Source: an uncultured Flavobacteriales bacterium (GTDB taxonomy: Bacteria; Bacteroidota; Bacteroidia; Flavobacteriales_D; Crocinitomicaceae). From it: DNA of 64,000 bases. The notes under the pieces were generated by a model, which saw only the letters and a program-made list of their open reading frames with translations, ran no database searches and was not told the origin of the DNA. The position numbers were made by a program, and so were the translations under genes. The stretch lies in NCBI GenBank assembly GCA_903935095.1, contig CAIZQH010000023.1:1-64000 (forward strand), given 5' to 3'. Each line of letters opens with the position of its first letter. Positions within the stretch are counted from its first letter, which is position 1. Shown here piece after piece: positions 37,343-46,004 of the stretch.

Positions 37343-37771
37343 ATGCGCTTCGCAGGAAAGCGAGATCGATTTATTCTTTATGTTTGGCTAGCTATTCTCG
37401 TTCCCTACGGTGGAATCTGCGCATTGATTTATTGGCAGGAAAACGATTTGTCACCTATTTATGTGCTTGGTGCCGTGTGGCTGCTCCTTGGACTACTCTT
37501 TTACTTCATTGTCAAAAGCACCTATTACACGTTTGTGGACGATGAAACATTGGTTTGTCAAACCATGTACTTTTTCAAGAAGACCATTCCAGTATCATCG
37601 ATTCGTAGATTCGAAAAAACAAATGGATTCTATGCTGGTTGGAAGATGAGCACTTCTTGGGACTGTTTGATTATACATTACCATAAATACGAAGAGCTCC
37701 TCATTTCACCTGAAAACGAGGAGCTCTTTATCGCTGAAGTTGAACGCAGAAAAGCGTTAATCAATCCATAA
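37343..37771 (+). CDS. Membrane protein with bacterial PH-like domain
   Basis: A 142-residue protein with two N-terminal helices (about 9-28 and 36-55) and a C-terminal PH-like beta domain (about 58-140) that begins TYYTFVDDETLVCQTM and ends with the pattern ISPENEELFIAEVERR, common in Bacteroidota PH-domain proteins (YxxISPxxxxxFIxxL). The ATG at 37343 is chosen over a TTG at 37334, which lies within the glyA stop region. Function is unknown. An 11-bp perfect inverted repeat lies inside the coding sequence (37692-37728). The end overlaps the convergent haem-motif lipoprotein gene by 15 bases. Confidence 0.82.
   Translation: MRFAGKRDRFILYVWLAILVPYGGICALIYWQENDLSPIYVLGAVWLLLGLLFYFIVKSTYYTFVDDETLVCQTMYFFKKTIPVSSIRRFEKTNGFYAGWKMSTSWDCLIIHYHKYEELLISPENEELFIAEVERRKALINP
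37692..37728. repeat. 11-bp perfect inverted repeat inside a coding region
   Basis: AAGAGCTCCTC (37692-37702) and GAGGAGCTCTT (37718-37728) are perfect inverted arms around 15 bases. They encode the similar peptides EELL and EELF in the PH-domain protein. There is no U-tract on either side. It lies about 30 bases from the 3' end of the convergent gene and could block transcription or stabilise mRNA ends. Confidence 0.6.
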
Positions 37772-38227
37772 TTTATCTGTCGAAATACCATGGCAGGAGT
37801 TACATGCCCCAGAATTAAGTGCCGAACCCATTTCTTTCTTATTTCCTGAAGGACCAGTTACAACTGGATATAGTCCAACCGGACTAAAGTCTGCAGTCGT
37901 ATAAAAATTACCTTTACTATCGATCATAATGGTCTGTTTCAAAGTACCCGTTTCATTTGGACCGGTATAAAAATCCACTTTACCACTGGAAACCGTATTC
38001 GACATGGTCATATCATATACGGTTCCGGCTGCTATAAAACACCCTGCACCATCTCCATTCGCCTGATGACATTGCATACAGTTCATTCCTTTGTTATGAC
38101 TGTCATCAGAACCTGCTGCACTGATATTATCATCTTTACAAGCTTTCGTACCCTTACAGGAATTCATGCCTAACGTAAAAACAGAGCCTAAAAATACCAT
38201 TCCAAGAAACCCATTTAATTTTTTCAT
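37757..38227 (-). CDS. Lipoprotein with two CxxCH haem motifs
   Basis: A 156-residue envelope protein. The signal peptide ends in a lipobox at GMNSCKG (Cys about 24). Two c-type haem-binding motifs are present, CMQCH (about 53-57) and CNSCH near the C-terminus (about 142-146). Between them is a beta-rich domain of about 80 residues (AAGTVYDMTMSN through GLYPVVTGPSGN) that looks like a small Ig/cell-surface fold rather than a cytochrome c fold. A dihaem electron carrier is the simple reading; the spacing and the beta domain make it unlike standard dihaem cytochromes. It overlaps the convergent PH-domain gene by 15 bases. Confidence 0.82.
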   Translation of the reverse strand: MKKLNGFLGMVFLGSVFTLGMNSCKGTKACKDDNISAAGSDDSHNKGMNCMQCHQANGDGAGCFIAAGTVYDMTMSNTVSSGKVDFYTGPNETGTLKQTIMIDSKGNFYTTADFSPVGLYPVVTGPSGNKKEMGSALNSGACNSCHGISTDKLWID

Positions 38228-38439
38228 GTTTACTCTTCTTTATTTTGCGTTAATGTTTACAATGGCTTTCGGTTGAAACGGCACTTATCAAATGTACATC
38301 AATTTAGTGGGATTCATTCTTTCACGCTTGGATTTAACAAGTATATAACAGAAGAAGCATTCATTAAAAGAAGTGGAAAATTTCGGATTAGCGAGTTTGA
38401 CTTAGCGAATTTCAATTAATTTTAGTGAAAATTTTGAAA

Positions 38440-40410
38440 ATGAAACGAAGCACTTTGTTACTGCCAATCTTAATTCTCCTTAGCAGTGTATCCTTTGGAC
38501 AAGAGTCCGCCATTCATTGCGCAAAAAGAGACCATCGAACTCAACAGGTGAAGAGTGCCACATTGAATGTTGGTCAAATTGCTGAAACGGAAAAATACGA
38601 TGTCCATTTTTACCAATTAAACCTTAGCATGACGAATATCTCCACGAGTTTAAGTGGGACAGGAAGTATTCATGCGAAGGCCAAACAACCTTTGGACAGC
38701 GCCTTATTTGAATTATTCTCCACACTAAACATTACCCAAATTCGTCTTAACGGACAGCCAGTGGACTATTCCCGAGTGGCGAGCGCGGTAAAAGTCCCGG
38801 TGTATGCCCTAACGAACGAGTCCTTTATCATCGAAGTAGATTACAACGGAAATCCCCCGACAGCACAAACGAATCCTTTAGGTGGTAGTGGAATGACGGC
38901 AGCAGCTTCACCATCATGGGGAAATAAGGTGGTATGGTCCTTGTCCGAACCATTTTCTGCCTTTGAATGGTTTCCATGTAAGCAAAGTTTAACGGATAAA
39001 GCAGATTCATGTGCAGTATCCATTACCGTTCCGGACACCTGTAAAGCAGGATCCAACGGAATTTTGGAGTATGTTACTCCGCTCGGAAATGGTCAAACAC
39101 GCTACGACTGGAAACATAGACATCCCATCGATTATTACTTAATTTCTGTTTCCGTGGCAAAGTATGTGGAATACAACGTTTATGCAAATCCAGTTGGCGC
39201 TCCGAATCCAATTTTGATTCAAAATTACATTTACGATAATCCCGCAACCCTGCCGAATTTTCAAGCTGACATTAACGAGACGGCAGATTTTATCGAATTG
39301 TACTATGTTTTGTATGGACCATATCCATTTGAAGACGAGAAATATGGTCATTGTATGGCGCCGATTTCAGGAGGTATGGAACATCAAACGATGACCACAC
39401 AAGGATTTTTCGAAAAAACACTCACCTCCCATGAGTTAGCACATCAATGGTGGGGAAATAACGTCACGTGTGCGTCATGGTCTGACATTTGGATTAATGA
39501 AGGTTTTGCATCCTACAGCGAATATTTAATGTTAGAAAACCTCTATCCAGGCGAACAAGGTCCAAGCATGCAGCAAGTTCACAACAACGTAATGAATCAA
39601 GCCGGCGGAAGTGTTTGGGTATTGGATAGTTTGAATGAAAGCCGCATTTTCAGTGGACGATTAACCTACGATAAAGGCTCAGCCATTATTCACACGATGC
39701 GATATAAAATCAATAACGACTCCCTTTTCTTTAATGGTTTACGTGCATTTCAAGTGGAATTCAAAGACAGCACTGCAACGGGAATTGCGTTTAAAACCTT
39801 CATGGAGAATTTTACAGGCGTAAACTTGAATCCTTTTTTCAACGAATGGTATTTTGGTGAAGGATATCCCACGTATTCCGTTAAATGGAATCAGTCCGGA
39901 AATGACGCAGTGATTGAAATTTCGCACACGTCTTCCATGCCGCAAGTGACACCGACCTTTACAAACGACATCGATTTACGTTTTATTCGTCAAGGACAAG
40001 GGGATACGATTATTCGTTTTAACATCAACTCCAACAGCGAGCAATTCAGCATTTATAACATCGGGACATTAACCGGTTCCATTGGCATCGATCCCATAAA
40101 CTGGATCATCAATAAAAATGGGGCGATAACGCAAGATCCGAACTTGCAAGTCGGATTGATGTCTTCACCACAAAACACGAATATGACTATTTTCCCTAAT
40201 CCAAGCAATGGAGAATTTACGGTTCAAAATCTACCTTTAAACGCAAGTACTTTTGAGCTTTTTGATAGCTCAGGAAGATTTATTTCGGCGACAAAAGCAA
40301 CAAAAGATGGACTTGTTCGTCTGAATTTTTTGTCTGACGGAACCTACATTTTTAGTGTGGTGCTTTCCGATGGACAAAGAAAAACTTCCATGATTCAAAT
40401 AAAAAAATAG
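38440..40410 (+). CDS. Secreted M1-family aminopeptidase with T9SS sorting tail
   Basis: A 656-residue exported zinc peptidase (signal peptide ending SFGQ). The gluzincin motif HELAHQWW begins at H331, with the third zinc ligand in NEGFASYSEY, and the upstream GGMEH stands where M1 enzymes have GAMEN. The last 80 residues form a type A T9SS sorting domain (starting MTIFPNPSNGEFTV), so the enzyme should be carried across the outer membrane and released or anchored at the surface. The ATG at 38440 is chosen; a GTG 15 bases upstream adjoins the near-consensus -7 box TAATTTTA (38417-38424). The 212-base spacer before it holds no other gene. Confidence 0.93.
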   Translation: MKRSTLLLPILILLSSVSFGQESAIHCAKRDHRTQQVKSATLNVGQIAETEKYDVHFYQLNLSMTNISTSLSGTGSIHAKAKQPLDSALFELFSTLNITQIRLNGQPVDYSRVASAVKVPVYALTNESFIIEVDYNGNPPTAQTNPLGGSGMTAAASPSWGNKVVWSLSEPFSAFEWFPCKQSLTDKADSCAVSITVPDTCKAGSNGILEYVTPLGNGQTRYDWKHRHPIDYYLISVSVAKYVEYNVYANPVGAPNPILIQNYIYDNPATLPNFQADINETADFIELYYVLYGPYPFEDEKYGHCMAPISGGMEHQTMTTQGFFEKTLTSHELAHQWWGNNVTCASWSDIWINEGFASYSEYLMLENLYPGEQGPSMQQVHNNVMNQAGGSVWVLDSLNESRIFSGRLTYDKGSAIIHTMRYKINNDSLFFNGLRAFQVEFKDSTATGIAFKTFMENFTGVNLNPFFNEWYFGEGYPTYSVKWNQSGNDAVIEISHTSSMPQVTPTFTNDIDLRFIRQGQGDTIIRFNINSNSEQFSIYNIGTLTGSIGIDPINWIINKNGAITQDPNLQVGLMSSPQNTNMTIFPNPSNGEFTVQNLPLNASTFELFDSSGRFISATKATKDGLVRLNFLSDGTYIFSVVLSDGQRKTSMIQIKK

Positions 40411-40414
40411 TAAA

Positions 40415-40422
40415 TACGTTTG
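40415..40422 (+). promoter_or_regulatory. -7 box for the 281-aa barrel gene
   Basis: TACGTTTG, a perfect TAnnTTTG box, 26 bases before the ATG at 40449 and only four bases after the aminopeptidase stop. Confidence 0.5.
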
Positions 40423-40448
40423 TAGTCATAAATTTAAACAACAACAAA

Positions 40449-41294
40449 ATGAAAAAAGTTACCCTATTTGCTGCATTATTATTGAGCACCGCTGCCTTTT
40501 CACAAAAAATGAAGATCACTGAATTACATATTTCGAATGGCACAGGTTATGGTGGTCAAATCAATGGTTCCATTGATGATTTTAAAATCCTTGCACCAAA
40601 CTCAAGTATTTTGGCGATGGATTTTAGTCAATACAGCCCTCAAGGTTTTCCAACCTACCAGACACCTGGAATGAACATGTCCTCAAGTTATAGTTTACAG
40701 TTAGGACTCCAGTGTGCTAAAATGCCCAAAGTGACTTACCGTGTTGGAATTACTCATGTATCGAATGCAGGTGTATTATCAGCTTTCGGAAGTTATTCTC
40801 AATCCTTCCCTTATGACACCCTGACTTCTTCTCAAACCGGCGAACAGATTTTCATTGATTCAAGTAATTCAAAGTACTATCAAATGAATCATTCAAACCA
40901 ACAAATTCGTTTAGACGGGGCAATGATTTTCCGCATGTTCCCAGATAAAAGATGGTCATTACATACTGGACTAGGAGCTTCCATTGGTATGAGTTACCAA
41001 TCCAATACCGAAATCAGCTTTTGGGAATCTTCTAGCATGTACTCATACTCAAGTTATTATTATGGACAAGAAAACGGACAGAGAGAATCGTACAAAAACA
41101 AAAATTCCATTGGTGCTTCACTTTACATTCCATTCGGTATAGATTTTGGAATTGGCAAAAAACGTGAGTTCTGGATGCCTTTCCACCTATACATTGAAAC
41201 AAGACCAAGTTTGAACATCAATTCCATCAATGGAATTGGCACTTCTTTTAGTCCAGGAATGAGTTCCGCAGCTGGATTACGCGTAAAATTATAA
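40449..41294 (+). CDS. Putative outer-membrane beta-barrel protein (281 aa)
   Basis: Not assigned to a named family. The signal peptide ends AAFSQ (about residue 18), and the rest alternates hydrophobic and polar residues with many tyrosine/serine strands (MSSSYSLQLGLQC, LHTGLGASIGMSYQS). It ends SSAAGLRVKL, typical of a barrel's last strand although without a terminal aromatic. A small porin-like or structural barrel is likely. It has its own -7 box and ends at a strong terminator before the nuo promoter, so it is a single-gene unit. Confidence 0.78.
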   Translation: MKKVTLFAALLLSTAAFSQKMKITELHISNGTGYGGQINGSIDDFKILAPNSSILAMDFSQYSPQGFPTYQTPGMNMSSSYSLQLGLQCAKMPKVTYRVGITHVSNAGVLSAFGSYSQSFPYDTLTSSQTGEQIFIDSSNSKYYQMNHSNQQIRLDGAMIFRMFPDKRWSLHTGLGASIGMSYQSNTEISFWESSSMYSYSSYYYGQENGQRESYKNKNSIGASLYIPFGIDFGIGKKREFWMPFHLYIETRPSLNINSINGIGTSFSPGMSSAAGLRVKL

Positions 41295-41324
41295 GCGGAT
41301 TAAGTTATAATGATTCTAAATTAG

Positions 41325-41355
41325 AGCCTTCTCAAATTGAGAGGGCTTTTTTTTT
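41325..41355 (+). terminator. Rho-independent terminator before the nuo operon
   Basis: AGCC(T)TCTCAA and TTGAGAGGGCT form a stem around the centre AT-rich loop, followed by nine T (41347-41355). It isolates the nuo promoter from the upstream gene. Confidence 0.85.
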
Positions 41356-41376
41356 GCCTTTTTATCCACATTTTCA

Positions 41377-41406
41377 TTGGGGAATTGAAATGAAAAGGTA
41401 AATTTG
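41377..41406 (+). promoter_or_regulatory. nuo operon promoter
   Basis: TTG (41377-41379), a 19-base spacer and TAAATTTG (41399-41406) match the Bacteroidota -33/-7 consensus. The transcript would carry a leader of about 60 bases before nuoA, the longest visible leader in the window. Confidence 0.75.
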
Positions 41407-41474
41407 TGACGCTTTAACAAACAGGATATTTAAACGATTGTTGAAGTACAAAGAACCGGACAAAAACTGTTCCT

Positions 41475-41849
41475 ATGCAAGAAATTTCTACAAGCGCCAA
41501 TTACATTCCGCTTTTATTACAAATAGTGGTTGCGGCCGCATTTGTGATATTCACGTTAGTGGTGACACACAAATTAACACCCCGTATCAATTCTGATCAA
41601 AAGGATGAAAACTTCGAATGTGGTATTGAAGCAGAAGGAAACGCACGTTTCCCCGTTTCCGTAAGGTATTTTATGACGGCAATCCTCTTCGTGTTATTCG
41701 ATGTGGAAGTCATTTTCTTTTATCCATACGCGGTAAATTTTTACGAATTAAAAATGGAGGGCTTACTCGCATTGATCATGTTTGTTGGGTTCTTCCTAGT
41801 TGGATTCTTATACATTAGACTTAAAGGTGCTTTAGAATGGGAAAAATAG
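41475..41849 (+). CDS. nuoA: NADH-quinone oxidoreductase subunit A
   Basis: A 124-residue membrane subunit with three helices. The loop between helices 1 and 2 has [25 protein letters not shown], which matches the conserved YECG-x-RF segment that lies at the quinone-binding junction, and [13 protein letters not shown] carries the conserved acidic residues of helix 2. It is the first gene of the 14-gene complex I operon and overlaps nuoB by 13 bases. The promoter at 41377-41406 is strong. Confidence 0.95.
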   Translation: MQEISTSANYIPLLLQIVVAAAFVIFTLVVTHKLTPRINSDQKDENFECGIEAEGNARFPVSVRYFMTAILFVLFDVEVIFFYPYAVNFYELKMEGLLALIMFVGFFLVGFLYIRLKGALEWEK

Positions 41850-42391
41850 ACGACGTAGAAGTCATCAACGGTGAAGGTTATCAGTTGACGACATTAGACA
41901 AAGCCATCGGACTTGCGCGAGCGAATTCAGTTTGGCCCCTTCCATTTGCAACATCTTGTTGTGGAATTGAATTCATGGCAACGATGGGTAGTGCTTATGA
42001 TTTATCTCGTTTCGGAATGGAACGAATGTCCTTCTCTCCGCGTCAAGCAGATTTATTGATTGTCGCAGGAACCATTTCGAAGAAACTGGGTCCCGTTTTG
42101 AAAAAAGTATACGAACAAATGTCCGAGCCTAAATGGGTTCTTTCTGTTGGTGCGTGTGCTTGCTCAGGAGGAATCTTTGATACTTACAGTGTTCTTCAAG
42201 GAATTGATCGCATCATTCCTGTGGATGTATACGTACCTGGATGTCCGCCAAGACCAGAACAAATCATTGATGGTGTCATGAACATTCACGAATTAGTGAA
42301 AAACGAATCGAATCGTCGACGCTACAGTGACGAATACAAACACTTGATGCAAAACTATAACATAGAAATCGAAGATGGAAAAGCTGAATAA
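41837..42391 (+). CDS. nuoB: NADH-quinone oxidoreductase subunit B
   Basis: A 184-residue peripheral subunit that carries the terminal 4Fe-4S cluster N2 next to the quinone site. The ligands are visible: the adjacent pair in TSCCGIEFM, a cysteine in GACACSGG and one in PGCPPRPEQ. It overlaps nuoA by 13 bases and nuoC by 17, so translation is coupled. The length is normal. Together with NuoC and NuoD it forms the hydrogenase-like connecting module. Confidence 0.97.
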   Translation: MGKIDDVEVINGEGYQLTTLDKAIGLARANSVWPLPFATSCCGIEFMATMGSAYDLSRFGMERMSFSPRQADLLIVAGTISKKLGPVLKKVYEQMSEPKWVLSVGACACSGGIFDTYSVLQGIDRIIPVDVYVPGCPPRPEQIIDGVMNIHELVKNESNRRRYSDEYKHLMQNYNIEIEDGKAE

Positions 42392-42890
42392 TGAAGCCAT
42401 CTTGAACTTGATTCAAGGAGCTTTCCCGAACGATGTGTTGTTTCACGAAGAACCTTATGGTTTATTGACCATGGAGGTAACTGCAGCGAAGGGACATGAA
42501 ATCATCGAATGGTTAAAAAACCATGAGACATTAAGTGTGAACTACTTAACAAATATCGCAGCCGTTCATTATCCAGAAGAAGCTGGACGTGAGTTTACTG
42601 TGGTATATCAACTTCACAGTTGGAAGAATCTATTTAGACTTCGAATCAAATGCTACTTGCCGAAAGAAAATGTATCCATCGCCTCTTTGGTGGACATTTT
42701 TCCTGGTGCGAATTGGATGGAGAGAGAATCCTACGACTTTTTTGGTGTTGAGTTTATTGGACACCCAGACTTACGTCGTATTTTGAACGAGGACAGCATG
42801 GACTACTTCCCGATGCGCAAAGAATATGCGTTGGAGGATGATACCAGAGAAGATAAAGATGATCGCTATTTTGGACGTAATAACCAATAA
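42375..42890 (+). CDS. nuoC: NADH-quinone oxidoreductase subunit C
   Basis: A 171-residue 30-kDa-type subunit that supports the Q-module. The family segment is at the C-terminal half: [37 protein letters not shown], with the strictly conserved WxERExxDxxGxxFxxHPDLRR pattern. It is separate from NuoD, unlike the NuoCD fusion of E. coli. Its stop overlaps the nuoD start by one base. Confidence 0.96.
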   Translation: MEKLNNEAILNLIQGAFPNDVLFHEEPYGLLTMEVTAAKGHEIIEWLKNHETLSVNYLTNIAAVHYPEEAGREFTVVYQLHSWKNLFRLRIKCYLPKENVSIASLVDIFPGANWMERESYDFFGVEFIGHPDLRRILNEDSMDYFPMRKEYALEDDTREDKDDRYFGRNNQ

Positions 42891-44110
42891 TGATGAGTGA
42901 ACTAAAAACAAAAGAAGCTTTCGCACAATCGACAGAGACGATTGATGGAAATATTGCAACCATTAACTTTGGTCCTACTCACCCTTCAACTCACGGTATC
43001 TTTCAAAATGTACTAAAAGTTGATGGGGAGAAAATTATCTCATCCGAACAAACGGTTGGATACATCCATCGCGCATTCGAAAAATTGTCGGAACGTCGTC
43101 CATACAATCAAATTACACCGATTACGGATCGATTAAACTATTGCTCCTCCCCTATTAACAACATGGGTTGGGAAATGACCGTTGAGAAATTAATTGGTGC
43201 GGAAATTCCAAAACGTGTGCAATACATGCGTGTGATTATCATGGAATTAGCGCGTATTGCGGATCACTTAATCTGTAACTCCGTTATTGGTGTCGATGCT
43301 GGAGCTTTAACGAGTTTCTTTTATCCATTCACGGAACGTGAGAAAATCTACGAGTTATACGAAGAAATTTGTGGTGCTCGTTTGACAACAAACATTGGAC
43401 GCATTGGTGGTTTCGAACGTGATTTCACACCTGCTTTCCACACGAAATTGCAGTCCTTTTTGAAAACTTTCCCAAAAGCTTTTGAAGAATTCGACTCGAT
43501 GTTGGCTCGTAACCGAATCTTCATGGATCGTACAAAAGGAGCTGGACCAATTTCTGCAGAACGTGCACTTGCGTACTCGTTCTCTGGTCCAAACTTAAGA
43601 GCAACTGGTGTTGATTACGACGTTCGTGCCATGCACCCGTACTCCTCTTACGAAGATTTCGACTTCATTATTCCAGTTGGAGTAAATGGCGATACATATG
43701 ATCGTTTCATGGTACGTCAAGAAGAAATTCGTCAGAGTGTTCGCATTATCGAACAAGCATACAAAAACCTTCCTGAAGGATCGTACAAAGCAGATCTACC
43801 AGACTTTTACCTTCCAGAAAAAGCGGATGTATATAACAATATGGAAGCCTTAATCTACCATTTCAAGATTGTGATGGGAGAAACAGAAATTCCACCGGGT
43901 GAAGTGTATCACTCTGTTGAAGGCGGAAATGGTGAATTAGGATTTTACCTGATTTCCGATGGTGGAAGAACGCCATACCGTTTACAATTTAGAAGACCTT
44001 GTTTTATTTATTACCAAGCATACCCGGAAATGATTTCTGGTATGTCGATTAGTGATGCCGTTCTGACGCTAAGTAGCATGAACGTTATTGCCGGTGAATT
44101 AGATGCCTAA
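42890..44110 (+). CDS. nuoD: NADH-quinone oxidoreductase subunit D
   Basis: A 406-residue 49-kDa-type subunit that forms the quinone cavity with NuoB. It has FGPTHPSTHGIF near the N-terminus (quinone-binding histidine loop), GYIHRAFEKL, NNMGWEMTVEKL and ends with the family pattern SMNVIAGELDA, near the usual GSxDxVxGExDR. The N-terminal extension of about 20 residues is modest. The start shares one base with the nuoC stop (TAATG), and nuoE overlaps its end by eight bases. Confidence 0.96.
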   Translation: MMSELKTKEAFAQSTETIDGNIATINFGPTHPSTHGIFQNVLKVDGEKIISSEQTVGYIHRAFEKLSERRPYNQITPITDRLNYCSSPINNMGWEMTVEKLIGAEIPKRVQYMRVIIMELARIADHLICNSVIGVDAGALTSFFYPFTEREKIYELYEEICGARLTTNIGRIGGFERDFTPAFHTKLQSFLKTFPKAFEEFDSMLARNRIFMDRTKGAGPISAERALAYSFSGPNLRATGVDYDVRAMHPYSSYEDFDFIIPVGVNGDTYDRFMVRQEEIRQSVRIIEQAYKNLPEGSYKADLPDFYLPEKADVYNNMEALIYHFKIVMGETEIPPGEVYHSVEGGNGELGFYLISDGGRTPYRLQFRRPCFIYYQAYPEMISGMSISDAVLTLSSMNVIAGELDA

Positions 44111-44642
44111 TATGAAAATAGAAAGTCCGAATACCCAAGACTCTACGCCAATTGTTTTCAGTGCAGAAATGATTACTGAAATTAAATCGGTCATCGCTAT
44201 GTTTCCTGAAGGAAGAGAAAAAAGTGCAATCATCCGTATTTTACACATTGTTCAGACTCATTATGGTTGGACAAGTGTTCCAGCAATGAATGCTGTTGCA
44301 GACATTTTAAACATTCAACCCATAGAAGTTTACGAAGTTGCATCGTTCTACACGATGTTTCACTTGAATCCAGTTGGAAATTATGTATTTGAAGTTTGTC
44401 GAACTGGACCATGTATGATTGTTGGAAGTGATGACATCATTGCCTACATCGAGGAAAAATTGAACGTGAAAGTCGGCGGAACTACCGCTGACGGAATGTT
44501 TACCCTAAAAACTGCTGAATGTCTTGGGGCGTGTGGTTATGCACCCGTTTTACAATGTAAGTATAAATTTCACGAACATTTGACAAAAGAAAAAGTGGAC
44601 GAAATCATTGAAGCGTATCGTACAGCTTCATTAGTAAATTAA
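44103..44642 (+). CDS. nuoE: NADH-quinone oxidoreductase subunit E
   Basis: A 179-residue thioredoxin-fold subunit that binds the 2Fe-2S cluster N1a. The four ligands are CRTGPC (C-x4-C) and, about 40 residues later, CLGAC (C-x3-C). An ATG three codons downstream is an alternative start; the first is kept because it overlaps nuoD as other genes of this operon do. It works with NuoF as the NADH-dehydrogenase module. Confidence 0.95.
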   Translation: MPNMKIESPNTQDSTPIVFSAEMITEIKSVIAMFPEGREKSAIIRILHIVQTHYGWTSVPAMNAVADILNIQPIEVYEVASFYTMFHLNPVGNYVFEVCRTGPCMIVGSDDIIAYIEEKLNVKVGGTTADGMFTLKTAECLGACGYAPVLQCKYKFHEHLTKEKVDEIIEAYRTASLVN

Positions 44643-44648
44643 GGAATT

Positions 44649-46004
44649 ATGGCAGGTAGAAAGTTACTTATCGAAAACGTACATATTCCAGGCATCGAAA
44701 CGTATGATGTATACCGCAAAAATGGTGGATACGCATCTGTAGAGAAGGCTTTGAAAAAAATGACTCCTGAAGAGGTGGTCGAAGAAGTGAAGAAATCTGG
44801 ACTTCGCGGTAGAGGTGGCGCTGGATTCCCAACAGGGATGAAATGGTCGTTTTTGGCAAAACCAGAAGGAGTTCCAAGATATTTAGTATGTAATGCGGAT
44901 GAGTCAGAGCCCGGAACATTCAAGGATCGTTACCTTATGGAGAAAATTCCTCATTTATTAATTGAGGGAATGATTACTTCGAGTTATGCATTGGGTGCAA
45001 ATGTTTCCTACATCTATATTAGAGGAGAGTTCATGTACATCCTTCACATTTTGGAGAAAGCAATCGCCGAAGCCCGTGCAAATGGAATGCTTGGAAAAAA
45101 CATCATGGGTTCAGGTTACGACTTGGAACTTGTTGTGGCTCCAGGTGGTGGTGCCTATATCTGTGGTGAAGAAACAGCACTTTTAGAATCTTTGGAAGGA
45201 AAACGTGGAAATCCACGCATGAAACCACCTTTCCCAGCGGTGAAAGGACTTTGGGGATGTCCAACGGTTGTCAATAACGTAGAAACAATTGCTGCGGTTG
45301 TTCCCATTGTGAATAACGGTGGCGAAGAATACGCAAAAATTGGTATCGAACGCAGTACAGGAACTAAATTGATTTCAGCTAGTGGAAACTTGGTTCGTCC
45401 AGGTGTTTACGAACTTGAAATGGGCGTTTCTGTGGAGGAATTCATTTATGGCGATGATTATTGCCGTGGAATTGCCAATGGAAAACTTCTAAAAGCATGT
45501 ATTCCTGGTGGATCATCTGTTCCGATTTTACCAGCACATTTAGTGACCAAAACAGCTAACGGAGATAACCGACTAATGACTTACGAAAGTTTGGCTGATG
45601 GTGGATTTGCTTCTGGATCGATGTTAGGTTCAGGTGGATTCATTGTGTTTGATGAAGATCAATGCATCGTTCGCAATACGTATACATTCGCTCGTTTTTA
45701 TGCGCATGAATCGTGTGGACAATGTTCACCATGTCGTGAAGGAACAGGATGGATGGAGAAAGTATTACATCGCCTAGAAAATGGACATGGCACAATGGAG
45801 GACATCACTTTGTTGGAAGAAATCAACAAGAAAATTGAAGGAAATACCATTTGTCCGCTAGGAGATGCTGCTGCATGGCCTGTTGCTGCTGCGATTCGTC
45901 ACTTCCGTGAGGAATTTGAATGGCACGTGACGCATCCTGCGGAAGCACAAATAAGAAATTATGGTTTAATCCAACCTCGTGTTGAAGAGATAAAAGCGCT
46001 ATGA
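44649..46004 (+). CDS. nuoF: NADH-quinone oxidoreductase subunit F
   Basis: A 451-residue flavoprotein that oxidises NADH. FMN/NADH-binding segments are LRGRGGAGFPTGMKW, NADESEPGTFKDR and GAYICGEETALLESLEG. The 4Fe-4S cluster N3 is held by ESCGQCSPCREGT plus a cysteine in NTICPLGDA. Length and motifs are standard. Presence of NuoE and NuoF shows that this complex I takes electrons from NADH directly, unlike the NuoEFG-lacking enzymes of some Bacteroidota. Confidence 0.97.
   Translation: MAGRKLLIENVHIPGIETYDVYRKNGGYASVEKALKKMTPEEVVEEVKKSGLRGRGGAGFPTGMKWSFLAKPEGVPRYLVCNADESEPGTFKDRYLMEKIPHLLIEGMITSSYALGANVSYIYIRGEFMYILHILEKAIAEARANGMLGKNIMGSGYDLELVVAPGGGAYICGEETALLESLEGKRGNPRMKPPFPAVKGLWGCPTVVNNVETIAAVVPIVNNGGEEYAKIGIERSTGTKLISASGNLVRPGVYELEMGVSVEEFIYGDDYCRGIANGKLLKACIPGGSSVPILPAHLVTKTANGDNRLMTYESLADGGFASGSMLGSGGFIVFDEDQCIVRNTYTFARFYAHESCGQCSPCREGTGWMEKVLHRLENGHGTMEDITLLEEINKKIEGNTICPLGDAAAWPVAAAIRHFREEFEWHVTHPAEAQIRNYGLIQPRVEEIKAL

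Noticed and set aside
38388-38408. Imperfect tandem repeat of TTAGCGA before the aminopeptidase gene
   Set aside because: Only two short copies 15 bases apart in A/T-rich sequence; could be chance.
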